Assembly (NCBI RefSeq): GCF_022201045.2
Contig: NC_068556.1
Location: 22,673,501 to 22,737,500, forward strand
DNA length: 64,000 bases
DNA from: Citrus sinensis
Lineage: Eukaryota > Streptophyta > Magnoliopsida > Sapindales > Rutaceae
Direction of reading: 5' to 3'
Positions 26,801-38,309 of the stretch are shown in pieces (positions within the stretch are counted from its first letter, which is position 1; each line of letters begins with the position of its first letter). The notes beneath the pieces were generated by a model. The model did not search any database, was not told where the DNA came from, and saw only the letters and a list, made by a program, of their open reading frames with translations. The position numbers and the translations under genes are program-made.

Positions 26801-27299
26801 AATTGAGTGTATAATTTAATTTAATCAAAGCCACACACATGATACGCCTAAACAGTGTTAAAGTTTGAGTAAAATAAGTAGTAGAATGATGGCATGTAAT
26901 TACTTTTTATTTTAAATGTATACCATCGAATAAGACGAATGACCAAAAATTTATATAAAAAAAAATTTTGAGTTAATATAATATGAAAGCTTATTCCACA
27001 AAAAAAAAAGAAAAAAAAAACCAATATAAGAAGCTAGGCCCAATGGACGAGCACAGACTAGGCCCAGAAATGCAATATGAAACGTCGTCGGATCACTGAT
27101 TCAACGACATCATCCATCTGCGTCCGGTATTTTCTCAGCATCATCCAACTCAACCAACCACCGGTGCCACGTGCAGTTCCACTATTGGTTGGTGATAAAT
27201 CTCCATAACCAAAATGAAACGCTCGCCGTCTCTCCTGAATCTCTCGGGAAGAGTAAAACAAAATCAATAATCGAGAGTGGGTGTGTATTAGTTAATTGA
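23866..27299. other. Divergent intergenic region between the kinase and Rossmann-fold genes
   Basis: This holds both promoters, since the kinase reads left and the Rossmann-fold gene reads right. The first 700 bases upstream of the kinase are relatively GC-rich and contain a G-box. From about 24650 to 27000 the DNA is AT-rich with poly(T)/poly(A) runs and no supported gene. Confidence 0.6.
24444..24449. promoter_or_regulatory. G-box (CACGTG) upstream of the kinase gene
   Basis: CACGTGGG lies about 580 bases upstream of the kinase ATG, with GCCACGTCGG a few bases away. The pair resembles ABRE/G-box clusters bound by bZIP factors. Use is inferred. Confidence 0.4.
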
Positions 27300-30200
27300 A
27301 TGGGAACCATTTCTTGTACTAATACTGTTAGTTTGAACGGAGCTTGTACTCGTTTCTTCGCCGCTGACAGTCTTAGCTCCAAAGCATCGTCGGTCTTCTT
27401 CAACAACAGAACTTGGAAGCTCAAATTGAGACCGTTAGTAGCATCGTCGTCGTCGTCATCAATGGCGACTAATTTCCAAGTTACTGCATCGTCATCTATT
27501 GGTAATTAGTAGTACGAGTTGAAGTGATTACCATGTGTGCGAGTGTGATATTATTGTTTGATTTAATTTGTGAATGAAGGTGCAGTGAAAGAGGAACAAA
27601 AGGGCGCGTCTTCTGGTGGGGTGGGTGAGAATGATTTGCTGATTGTCGGTCCTGGCGTTCTGGGTCGTTTAGTGGCCGAGCAATGGAGGCAGGTATTAAT
27701 GAATTTAGTGTTGTCTGTAGTCTCTATATTAATGGAAACAAAGAGTAAAGGGTATGTTTTTGGGAAAGGCATATTTCTTTTTGAAAAAAATCGCTTGCTG
27801 TGAATTATAAGTGCCCAAGTGATTGATTGTGGATGCTAGTTTACCATTAGCTGCCAAACCACTCGCATGGGTGGGGAGATGGAGAGTGGATGGACAGTGG
27901 GTAAGCATTCACTGCGAGTAAAGGCAATTATTTTCCAAACGTTTTAACAGCAGTCTCAGATATACCCTTTGGTGCGCAGTGTATGATTTGCAGAAAGAGT
28001 CTGAGATTTTGGGGTTTTATTGTTGAGTAGGAACATCCAGGCTGTCAAATTTATGGGCAGACAATGACTGCAGATCATCATGATGAGTTGATCAACATGG
28101 GGATTACTCCATCTTTGAAATGGACTGAAGCAACTCAGAAGTTTCCCTATGTCATTTTTTGTGCTCCGCCTTCCAGGTCTTTGGATTACCCTGGTGATGT
28201 CAGGTGATCACTACACACCATTCTTTCTGAAAGCTGGGAAATGTATTGAAGATTAAAAAAAAAAATTGAATCTTGTTATATAGTGTATGATCTTGTTGGA
28301 ACGGTAAAAAAAGCTTTGTCTTTTTTTATTCTAGATAGGAATGTAAATGTATATGTTCGTAGGATGGCTGCAATCCATGCTGGCTCGAACAAGTGCTTTA
28401 CATTTGCCTACTTTTTAATTGAAAAACAATTAGGTAGTAGTGATGTTGTGAGGGATACTTGATCCTCAAAACATATTTACTTGGTAATTTGATGAATTTA
28501 TACTTAAAAACAGGTCTCCACCTTTCCTATGGTCAGTAATGATCCCTTGTGAATTGATCTCCAGTTATTTTGAGGCGTTAAAAAAGCATCCTTATCTTGC
28601 TCAATAATCAATATAACTTTGTTTTTAGTTGAAAATGACGGAAGTTTACCGTACCTATCTTAAACATAAGAATACCTATCATTTCATTTTTACTAGCTTG
28701 TTTGATATTAACGCAATTCCATAATGAATACAATGGCTTAGAAAAAGGATGTTAACAAAATAGAACTACGAAGGGAAATTCTGCTGAGCGTATTTACTCA
28801 GCTATGTGAATCTTCCTTTATTAATAAGAGAGGATTAGTTAATCGTTTTCTGTGCTCTTATCACTTATTTTTTCTGAGCTCAGTTTTTGGACTTTTAACT
28901 AAGCAGGCTTGCTGCTTTGAGTTGGAATGGTGAAGGCTCTTTCTTGTTTACTTCAAGCTCAGCTATATATGATTGCAGCGACAATGGAGCATGTGATGAG
29001 GTGCCTCTAACAATAAAATATGTCATTAATATTTGACTTCAGATTTTTTTCTGAACAGCAATTTGTCTTATTGTCTAATCTCAATCTGTCACTTGGTTTG
29101 GTGACATGACATACCAAGTCTTACACTGATTTTTTTTTCATCTGTGAGATTTTCTTGTTTGGTGTAAGGCGATTTGAACTGTCTCTTAATATCTTTTACA
29201 GGACAGTCCAGTTGTGCCAATTGGAAGGAGCCCTAGGACAGATGTCCTGTTAAAGGCTGAGAAAGTAATACTGGAATTTGGTGGCTGTGTTCTTAGATTG
29301 GCAGGACTTTACATATCCTTATGTTATTTGGTGGAAAAATTTCAAGGACTTCCGTTACTATTAAAAAGTCCTGGGATTTTTAGTGCAAATTGGCATTATA
29401 TATGTGTTAAACTTAACTATTAACACAAAGCTGATAGGGGTGCACATGTTTATTGGTTACAAAAGGGGACTGTTGACAGTCGTCCAGATCATATCCTGAA
29501 TCTGATACACTATGAGGTGAATACATTGGTCTTGTTTATTGCCTCAACTTGAAATTTATCTGTAATTTTAATACCTTGGACTTGGAGGCTTGAAATTGAT
29601 CGTTCATTTATTTGTTCTATGTTCACTTAATTTTCTTTCTGCATTTTGATTATCTATAAATGCACTTACATCCTCCACTTTTATGCCACACTTAATATGG
29701 TTTTTAACATCGGTCTTGCATTGTCTACCATTTCCTTGCATTCTTTTAATGCATATCTGTGATTAGTGGTTGTATAGTTATGCTGGAAAATCGAACCAAG
29801 TGTTTGTTAATTTTTGTGCTTTCTGATCAGGATGCAGCTTCCCTCTCGATTGCAATTTTGAAGAAAAAAATTCGTGGCCAAATTTTCTTGGGTTGTGATA
29901 ACCACCCTTTATCCAGGTTGGCACGTAATATTCATATCTGTGAAAAGAGAAAATAAACTATACAGAGTTTTCTTTAAGACGTTAAGATCCCCCAACTACA
30001 CACTCACACTCAGATGATTAGCTTGTTTCTTAGTGCCCTATTATTTTAAAGAGACTGATACAACTAGTTTTCCATATAAAGGAGTAATGTATACGTAATT
30101 GCAGCCCTCATTTATCTTTTGGTGACTGGCTTCTATCTTCTTGATCTCTTTGCAGGCAGGAAATCATGGATTTGGTTGCTAAAAGTGGAAAGTTCAGTAA

Positions 30201-30544
30201 AAAGTTTGAGGGCTTCACAGGTAAGCTTCTTAATTACATCTAAGTGGACAATCGGGACTTAATAATCATCTCTACTTTTTCCAAAAGATGTATTATGTAA
30301 TCTTTCTTTAAGTATATCATCATTCAACATACTCATTCTTTTTGTGGTAACATTTTTCTTTTTTCAACCAGTGGAAACATATTCTTTGTTTCCCAGTATC
30401 ATGATCCCCCAACTCATGTATTTTACATTTGCAGGCACTAGTGGCCCATTAGGTAAGAGATTAAACAACTCAAAAACTCAAGAGGAAATAGGATGGGAGC
30501 CAAAGTACCCCAGCTTTGCTCACTTCCTCGGAGTAGCTGAATAA
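27300..30544 (+). CDS. Plastid-type NAD(P)-binding Rossmann-fold protein (extended SDR-like)
   Basis: Nine exons join in frame: 27300-27501, 27580-27692 (or from 27586), 28031-28203, 28907-29000, 29202-29312, 29427-29516, 29831-29916, 30156-30220 and 30435-30544. They give 347 (or 345) residues. The first 65 residues are Ser/Thr-rich and basic and resemble a chloroplast transit peptide. A Rossmann nucleotide-binding turn follows in LLIVGPGVLGRLVAEQW. Later blocks include FLFTSSSAIYD, VLRLAGLY, a histidine-containing IHYEDAASL, FLGCDNHPLSR and a C-terminal IGWEPKYPSF. These are features of the extended short-chain dehydrogenase/epimerase fold. I recall a plant-wide family of this kind (At1g19690-like) with no firmly known substrate. 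The boundary between exons 5 and 6 appears to be an AT-AC intron. Confidence 0.9.
29313..29426 (+). other. U12-type AT-AC intron in the Rossmann-fold gene
   Basis: The donor reads ATATCCTT, a perfect match to the U12 AT-AC consensus. The intron ends in AC. A CTTAAC branch-site core lies at 29412-29417, with its adenosine about 10 bases before the acceptor, as U12 introns require. Splicing here gives GGLY-like continuity (AGLY then KADRGAH), as in the family. An alternative GT-AG pair (donor GTTATT at 29323, acceptor AG at 29430) is also in frame but has a poor donor and inserts foreign residues. Confidence 0.85.
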
Positions 30545-31234
30545 CCATAGCCGCAATTGGCAACATTAGGTTACTTGACCATTGAACTGCTGACTGATAT
30601 TTGTTTGTCACCGTCAGATACATACTTTTTACCATACGTGTGAAAAAAAAGAGTTGCAAAAGCTATTTATATATGAATATTTACCTTTGGCACATGTTCT
30701 GAGCTGTGAAATTCGTCGAGTCATTGTTGTCAAACAGTAGTTTTTCCTCTGCAATTATTGCTCTTAACAGGCCATTTTGGCCTTCGCCTTGCAGAAGGTT
30801 AGCGTTTCTGTACTAATATCACTGAAACTTCGTTCACTCTTGATGTGAGTGAGAATTGATAGGTCAATAGAAAGCATTTGGACATATACTATTAGTTCTT
30901 TTCTGCCGCTGCTGGTCGGCAAATGAAGAGTGAAATGCCGTTACGACGATGGCCAATTTTGTATAGGTCAAGATTAGGGAACCTTAACACGCTATCGCTC
31001 AATATATCAGTACAAGTAATGAAGCAAACCAGTAAATTTATGGTGTGCGATTTAGCCAATTGATCGTAATAAAGTTCATTTGACAAAGAAGCAACCTCAT
31101 GGGATGAGATATTAACAATTGAAAATGGCAATTCTGTGTCGTCATAATTTAACTCAACATGGCAATCAGATGTGCTGCTACCATCATGACCATTTCACGC
31201 CAATGCCAAGCTCTAGATTTCATTGCTTTCATGT
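30545..31234. other. Intergenic, 3'UTR of the Rossmann-fold gene and MULE flank
   Basis: The first few hundred bases are likely 3'UTR. No gene or repeat is recognised before the transposon target duplication at 31235-31244. Confidence 0.6.
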
Positions 31235-31244
31235 TTTCGTACTT

Positions 31245-31339
31245 GGGTTATTTTTACATGCCTCCCCTGAGGTTTCACCTAATTCCAGTTTAATACAAAG
31301 TATCTCCGTATTTACACTCTCCTCCCCTACAGTTAGTAT
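31245..31339 (+). repeat. Left terminal inverted repeat of the MULE
   Basis: It matches the reverse complement of 37802-37896 with about ten mismatches; similarity stops just after AGTTAGTAT. In MuDR-type elements the terminal repeats carry transposase binding sites and promoters. That role is inferred here. Confidence 0.92.
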
Positions 31340-31789
31340 AAAGTTAAGTATGGCATCAGTACACAAGGCTAAAATCGTAAAAGCCCATTTAAAATTCAAA
31401 CAAACTTAAAAAGTTCACTCTACTAGTATGGGTAACCGCGAAAATAAGAGTAGCATCACTTTATTATCTGGTCCAAATCATTAACCAAAAAATAATGGCT
31501 TAACAAAAGTGTAAAAATTTACACTTGCACGAAAACTTCATCCCCAAGTATCACAAGTGTAAAAACAAGCAAATATTTGTGAGCTTGAAAATCAAGATTC
31601 ATCATCAGTTTCAACTTACCCATGAACAAGACGAGTGAGTATAGACGACGACGTGGTTCTGGAATTGGCATGGGAGCTGAGAAGAGGTTAGTTTAATTTT
31701 TTTTTTTTTGGAAAAACTATTGTAGTAAATCATAGTTTTGGTTTTGGTTTTCTTCGTTTTTGATATATAAGTTGGAAAGATTGGTGTTG

Positions 31790-32260
31790 TTGTGTTTTGA
31801 ATGTATGAGTTTTGGGGGGCTTTCGGGTCGTTTGACCCGAACCGAAATGAACCCGAAATTATATCCCCCTTTCAGTTCAATTCGGGTCAGGAAGACGAGA
31901 AATTCACAATTCATCCTAACAGCCACTTCCTCGCTGATCCGATCACCCCTCTCGGTGATTCCTTCATGCCGCACCATGTCTCACCGTTGCAGCCCACGAT
32001 TTCGTTCCCCTAATTCCCAATGTCACAAAACAAAACAAGCCCTAAAAGCTACATCCTTTCTCATCCAGCCATTCCTCTCGATTCGCCAGTTCCTCCACAC
32101 CTCTCCACCTCTGCACAGCTCGAAGTCGTTGCAAATGACTTTAGCTCCTGACTCTGTCTGTGTGTGTGTGTCAAATCTTCGTCGCTTGGTGGGTAATCCT
32201 CTACTAGTGCTGGTGGGTGGGCTGGTACGTATTCAACTGCCTCTTATATAATATCTTCTT
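31790..32260 (+). other. GC-rich segment of the MULE, possible captured sequence or 5' exon
   Basis: This part is richer in GC than the rest of the element. It carries overlapping open frames at 31760-32251 and 31801-32013. One frame from about 31976 reads like an organelle-targeting peptide (MSHRCSPRFRSP, then SIRQFLHTSPPLHSS). It ends near a possible donor (CTG followed by GTACGT at about 32225). It may be the element's own 5' leader or a host fragment taken up by the MULE. I do not recognise the source. Confidence 0.35.
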
Positions 32261-33266
32261 CTTTAGTGAGCTATAGATTTTCTGATGTGTTCCGGTGACT
32301 TGCCACAAAGGCTTTTGGTGGTATTTTTAACTTAATGTTTTCCTAGTTAATTAGATTTTCAACTTAAAATTTGCTTAGAATTTTTTTTCGGTTCTGTTGG
32401 AGTTAATGGAATTGAGTGATGATATTATGCTGGCCTATTTTAATTTTATTAAAATTTCTCGCTTGATTTTCCATATCACTTTACTAAATCATTTTGTGTC
32501 AATAATCTGTTCTGCATTTTTGGCTCCTGGGACTGGCACAACATTGTCTTGGGCTAATAGCCAGTTGAGGACTACCTGTCCACAGAAAATCGAAACCCGC
32601 AACTGAAATTTGCATGGATAGGCTATAAGCCAATATACAAATTGATACAGTAGTCATATCATTGTCACAAGAAGAGGTTATTTATATTCATGTAGTTCTA
32701 AGATTTTCACTTGAAAATGCATATTGACAACTGACTAATAATTTTCTTTAATTGGTCAAACACAACATATATCAATTAAAATTGGTACTGCATTCAGTTT
32801 CTTCTGTTTCTTTTACATGTCACTCCAGCCAATATTTGGTTTGCTTGTGCTGTTAGTCGTAAGCTTGTGCTGAACTTTGATTTCTTTCTTTTAATAGCTT
32901 GCAATATTTGGTTCGATGGTCTGAATAAGACCTGAATATTAATTGAGCCTTTTGCTGTTAGTTGTACGCTTGTGCTGAACTTTGATTTATTATGTACTCA
33001 AATAAAGTTGTTGTAGAAACAACAGATTTGATGATGAGTGTTTCAGAGTTTTCCAACTTTTGTCATTTTTTTTAAAGATAGCCTGAGAGATTGAGCATGC
33101 TAGGCCCATTTATTATTGTTTTTTGATTTTTTTTCTTTTTTCACAGTATTGATTATCCAATTTTAGCAATTATTTAGTTAGAATTTAGTTTTAAGAATAT
33201 TTAATGTCTCTTACAATTTAATACCTCTTACAATTTAAATACAATCTTTTTTCCAGCTTTATATAC

Positions 33267-36110
33267 ATGGATATAGAGGCTGTTGTAGGAGGTGACTTGC
33301 TCACTGTTACATTAGTGATACCAGAACAGTACAGCTTAAAAAAGTTGTGGGCTAATATCAGGGATTTATGTTTTGATCAGCCTATTAAGCATGCTACTGA
33401 AGTCAGATTTCAAGTTATGTTACCTTGGGAGACGAGTTATGCCACCTTGAAAACAGAAACTGATTTGCAAGATGCATTCAACAAGTTAAGGGAGAAGAAA
33501 TATAGTTGGGCCATCTTCATAATCAAAACTGAACTAGATGAGTTGGAAAAAGACAGAGGCGACTCAAGTTTGCCTAAAGATAGAAACGATGAAGATGAAA
33601 GCCCAGATGCACAGTTTAAAGTTCTATTGCCACCTGAACCAGATGTGGAGTGGGTTGACTTTGATGAGGACAAGGAGTTTGCACTTCCTGATTTAAATGA
33701 TGAAAGCAACACTGTCGATTTTGTAGCTGCAACTCTCACAGTGCAAGATTCATATGAAAGCATGGCAGCAGTAGGGCTTGATGACAACACACATAATGAA
33801 GAACTAGAAGCTGAAAAAAATATAGATGATATGGACGTTGGCAGTGAAGAAGACCTGAATCAGTTTGAAGTTGATGTGCTTGATGATGCTTTAGATGACT
33901 ATCATTCTGGAGATGATAGTGGTACTGAATCGGATGACAATGATAATGGGGATGCTCAAGAAGCTTACTATAAATATGAGCAAAACTCGGGGGGTTTTGA
34001 GTTTGCAGCTGACGGTGAGAAAATTATACTTAAGCCTGGTCAATTGTTCAAGAATGTGGATGAATTCAGGAAGTTTGTCAAGGTATTTGCAATAAAAATA
34101 TGGCTTCAGACTTAAAAGAGTAAAGAATGAGAAGTCAAGAGTTACTCTTTGTTGTACTGTTGAAGGCTGTACATGGAGGATACATATAAGTCCAAACTGG
34201 AATAAGAGGCATTTCCAAATCAAGACACAATGTTCAGAACACACCTGTGCAAGAAATAGTGAAAACTATGAGGCAATCTCAACCTGGATAGGTATTACCT
34301 TTCTTCATTTATTTAGAGCCAACACTGAGCTGCCAATTGATGTGCTTAGATCAGAGTTGTTTAGAAAATATGGGATAACATGTTGTAATCAGAGGCTATA
34401 TAGAGCAAAAAACAAAGCTTTAGAGTTTTTGGGCCAAGATCATAAAGCAAGCTATACAAAATTATTCAGATATATGCATGCAATTATTGCTTCAAATCCT
34501 GGTTCTACAGTATCCTTAGATAAAGATTGGATAGGGGGTAGAGTTAGTCCTCATTTTAAGAGATTTTTTGTGTTCTTTGATGCTAATAAAATGGATTTCT
34601 TTGGGGGTTGTAGGCAGTTCGTAGGACTAGATGGTTGTTTATTAAAAGGGTTGTATAAGGGAGTACTATTATCTGCAGTTAGTATTGATGCCAATTATGG
34701 CATTTATCCTTTGGCTGTTTGTGTAGTAGAAAATGAGAATACCGAGTCTTGGGTGTACTTTATGGAGAGATTGTATGAGCAAATAGGCTGCAATGATGGA
34801 GAAGGCTTATGTTTTATGAGTGATAGACAGAAAGGAATATTGAATGCATTAGAGAGAGTGTTCCCGCAAGCTTTGAAGAGATATTGTTGTAGGCACATCT
34901 ATGCTAATTTTAAACAAAAGTTTCCAGGTCTTTTACTTAGGAAAGAGTTTCGGCAAGCCTGTAGAAGTGCAAATGCTACTCAGTTCAAGTGTCATATGGC
35001 TGAACTGTATAAAATCAGCCCTGCTGCCCATGACTGGTTGATGGGCATACCGGTGGTTTGTTGGGCTAAACACTGTTTTCCCACACACACCAAGTGCAGT
35101 CACGTCACCAACAACATGACTGAGTCATTTAACAATTGGATTGGAAATTTCAAAGCAATGCCAATCTTGAGAATGCTTGAAGAGATAAGACGGAAAATAA
35201 TGACATTAATCCATAAGAGACAACAACAAGTTCTATGTTGGAATGATTAATTGCCCCCAATTGTAAGGAGAAGGATTATAGCAGTTAGAGAAGAGTCTAG
35301 GTCATTGCAAGTGATCTTTGGGCACAACCAAACTTTTGAGGTGATGGAAGATGTTTCTAAGAGAACTACAGTTGATTTGTTGAGCAAACACTGTGATTGT
35401 AGGGAGTGGGATGTGTCGGGGCTGCCTTGCAAGCATGCAGTATGTTGTATTGATGCCATGAGGTTCAATGTGGATGATTATGTTCACACTTTGCTCAAGA
35501 AGACCTCATTTAAGAACACATACTCTCATCAACTTTATCTGGTACCTGATGAAAGTAACTGGCCATTGCTTTTACATGACAATCTTCTACCACCAATGAT
35601 CATTAAAACTGCTGGTAGACCTCAAACGAAGAGAAGGAAGGAAGCTGGTGAAGCGAAGAACTTTAAAAGGAGTTCAAGTGTGAAATGCTCTAGATGCGAT
35701 CAATGGGGCCACAACAAGAGGGGTTACAAAGAGCCTATGAGGTCTTTGAATGTCAACAAAGCTGAAATGAAGAGAAGATCGTCCAAGGTCAGCATTTATG
35801 TTGTTTCATATATTTTTTTATCATTATCAAATTATTATGTATATAATACAAACTAATTATCTATATGTGTGTGTGTGTGTGTGTAGAAAAGAGAGGAATC
35901 CTCTGGCTCGGTACATTGTGATGATGGATCTGCTTCAAGCGCTACATTTGCTGGGAATATAAGCTCAACTCAGTCCAGTGTTGTTGGACCTGGTATTTTC
36001 TTTAACCTTTCTTTTTTTTGCGAATAATTTATCAAATAGTCGTAAATAAGAAGAAAATGAATGTCTTATTGGGTTCTTTACTTGATGAAGGACAAGTTAT
36101 TCTAGAGTAA
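33267..36110 (+). pseudogene. MudrA-type MULE transposase, interrupted
   Basis: The frame opens at ATG 33267 after a likely leader intron acceptor (TTTTTTCCAG). The N-terminal part (33267 to about 34097) has a PB1-like start and a long acidic linker. Near 34095 the frame shifts: the original frame ends in TAA while the +1 frame continues with the CxxC-type MuDR DNA-binding region and the transposase core (to 35247). The core shows catalytic acidic residues in FVGLDGCLL, FMSDRQKG and NMTESFNNW. A TAA at 35248-35250 then interrupts the frame. A SWIM zinc finger (CDCREWDVSGLPCKH) and a zinc knuckle follow. In the knuckle the last Cys is Tyr (CSRCDQWGHNKRGY). Two short exons (35887-35992, 36091-36110) probably end the gene. 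Intact length would be near 880 residues, usual for MudrA-like proteins. Confidence 0.9.
35865..35884. repeat. (TG)n microsatellite at a transposase intron acceptor
   Basis: About ten TG units form the tract directly before the probable acceptor GTGTAG at 35881-35886 in the transposase tail. Confidence 0.85.
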
Positions 36111-36924
36111 GCAGTATGAAGTTAATGCATTCAACAACATGTCAAGATTATCTATATATTTGCAAGAGGACAGCAACACCAAAGTTAATCCCATACAGCA
36201 CATTTTTTTTAGGGATTAGATGATACTATATCTCTTCCACTGTAAGTTTTGCTATCAAGATGTTGTATCATCTTTTGTTACTCAACCTCGTACATAAGAT
36301 TGAGTTTTTGTATATTTTGTAAAAGGGTTATTTTTACAAACAAACTCACAATATTTTGACAAGGGCAAGCATGCCTTATAACTTTTCTGATTATGGCAAA
36401 CTAAGAAAATAGTTGCCTTTTTTTGTAAATATGGATTGCTGCTGGTTGTAGAAGCTGATGAAATGCAGCCATTTGTAATTGTCACAAATTATTGTTGTTG
36501 AAATGCATATAATTAATTACTATAGTTCAAACTCTTGTGAGTTATATTTTAATTTGTTAGAGTACTAGTTCTAACTGTGGTTTATACTTTATTATGTTGG
36601 TTTGAAGTTGATTTCACTTAGCACTTATATTTAATCTTGCTGATTTAGTTTTCAATGAGACACATGGTATATAAATAAGCTTGCTGGTTTGGTGCTGAGT
36701 TTTGAACTATTATTTATGGTTTACCTTGTTGGGTTAATGTTGATTTCATGTATATTACTTCAAGCTGAGCTTGCTGGTTTGGTATTCATTTTATGTATAC
36801 TACTTAAGGCTTTAAGCCTGCTGTTTTCTCTGTTTCATGAACATTGATATGCATTAGAAATTAACTACTTAAATTTTCATTACTCCATTGCTAAATTGGT
36901 GTACAACCAACTAGAAATACAACT

Positions 36925-37377
36925 TTAGGCATTATGCATCCTAAGCATCATAACATTTACTGCCAGTAAGACTACATTACAATACATCATTGTTTTCAAT
37001 ACATCTTTATAGTGTCCAGGTTTCATTAACTTCTTCACAATGCTCTTCACCTCTTTTACATTAGTATCAATCGTATTTATGACATGAGAATCCACCATCG
37101 CAGTCGCATTCCCTTCTAAAACAGCCCCATTGTTGAAGTCGGTTCTGTCTGGTACCCACCACTTGAAGTAGCCACATTTTGGTTTGTTCATGCATGTGTA
37201 ATAAAGCTTGTGAGGATTGTCATCAGACTCTGATATCTTCACTTCAGCTCTGGTTTGGCATCTGCATATACGATTTGAGAATCTGATTAGCCTGCCATTA
37301 ACCCAATTTCTCCAAGCTGGTTCATATTCTACTTGCATGTCTGATCTGCATGATGTGTTTGAGCTTTGGGAGTCCAT
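36925..37377 (-). CDS. GRF-type zinc finger protein carried by the MULE
   Basis: A single-exon frame of 150 residues has an ATG at 37375-37377 and a TAA at 36925-36927. A GRF zinc finger covers about residues 38-75: CRC near the start, then YYTCMNKPKCGYFKWW. The C-terminal 50 residues contain a Lys-rich helix and a hydrophobic segment (VVLLAVNVMML), possibly a membrane anchor. GRF fingers bind single-stranded nucleic acid in topoisomerase 3 and APE2/NEIL3-type proteins. Short GRF-plus-tail proteins are common in plants and often linked to transposons. The ORF is intact although the transposase is not. It starts about 425 bases inside the right terminal repeat, which could supply its promoter. 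Its role in transposition is unknown. Confidence 0.8.
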   Translation of the reverse strand: MDSQSSNTSCRSDMQVEYEPAWRNWVNGRLIRFSNRICRCQTRAEVKISESDDNPHKLYYTCMNKPKCGYFKWWVPDRTDFNNGAVLEGNATAMVDSHVINTIDTNVKEVKSIVKKLMKPGHYKDVLKTMMYCNVVLLAVNVMMLRMHNA

Positions 37378-37801
37378 GTGTTTGTTGGTGTGTTATCTGT
37401 TTTTGGCTTGTATACTGGTTGAATACAATGATTCACAAGAATGTATAGCATGAGCTTCCTGAGTTCATGTACTGGTTTTTTTTTCTTCAAAATAAATGTG
37501 AAATGGTGATGGAAGCTAAACATTGTTTTATTCAATTATTTATGGGCAAAGTTGCTGCCAATATTACCGTTGATTCCAACGGTAATATTAGCAGGGAGAA
37601 GAAAATTTTTTGGACCCCAAATCTCCAACTTCTAAGCATTTTCGGCTTTTTATGTTTGATTTCAATATTTTCGGATATTTTCGGCTTTTGAATAACTTTT
37701 GAATATGCTTGCACTGTCAACTTTGCTGGGAAATTGTACTTGTCAGCCTTTAAAGGGTATTTTCGTCCTCTTGTTAGTCCACTAACAGTCAACTGATGGA
37801 A

Positions 37802-37896
37802 ATACTAACTGCAGGGGAGGAGAGTGTAAATACGGAGATACTTTCTATTAAACTAAAATTAGGTAAAACCTCAGGGGAGGTATGTAAAAATAACCC
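37802..37896 (-). repeat. Right terminal inverted repeat of the MULE
   Basis: It is the inverted partner of 31245-31339. The right copy of the target duplication follows directly at 37897-37906. Confidence 0.92.
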
Positions 37897-38309
37897 TTTC
37901 GTGCTTCTCGTTTGTTATCATAAGCAGCATCGTTATCACCATGCAAGGATAGTCATTACGATACAGCAGGCAGCAGCAATCATCATTAGCATTGGCTAAC
38001 AACTGCATTAATTATGTACTTTGATCAACAGACATTTTAAATAATTGTGTTGCTTGTTATTTGACCCGCAACTTCATTTTTTATTTACCGCAAATTAATT
38101 GCATCACAACAACCAGGAGGTGGAATATTTAATAAAACTGCTTACAAGGAAATTTCCAACCACAATCTCAATACGAAATTCCAAGTCAACAACTTGACTT
38201 CCTTTGAGATATGGTCTTCAGTGGCTATTATATGATTCATTTCATCTGTCTTCCATGCAAAGAAACAAAGGAAACAAGAACAATTTTGTTCACAAAACCG
38301 GTGTTTATA

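Larger units (their letters stand above)
31245..37896. mobile_element. Mutator-like transposable element (MULE), about 6.65 kb
   Basis: Inverted terminal repeats of about 95 bases bound the element. Each starts GGGTTATTTTTACAT and continues CCTCCCCTGAGGTTT. A 10-bp target duplication with one mismatch flanks it: TTTCGTACTT at 31235-31244 and TTTCGTGCTT at 37897-37906. Inside are a MudrA-type transposase gene on the plus strand and a GRF zinc-finger ORF on the minus strand. The two converge and each is nearest its own terminus, an arrangement like maize MuDR (mudrA and mudrB). The transposase is interrupted, so the copy is probably no longer autonomous. The near-perfect ends and target duplication suggest a fairly recent insertion. 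Confidence 0.93.

Noticed and set aside
33437-33790. A 117-codon antisense frame over the transposase linker
   Set aside because: It is the Ser-rich mirror of the acidic linker coded on the plus strand, so a shadow frame.
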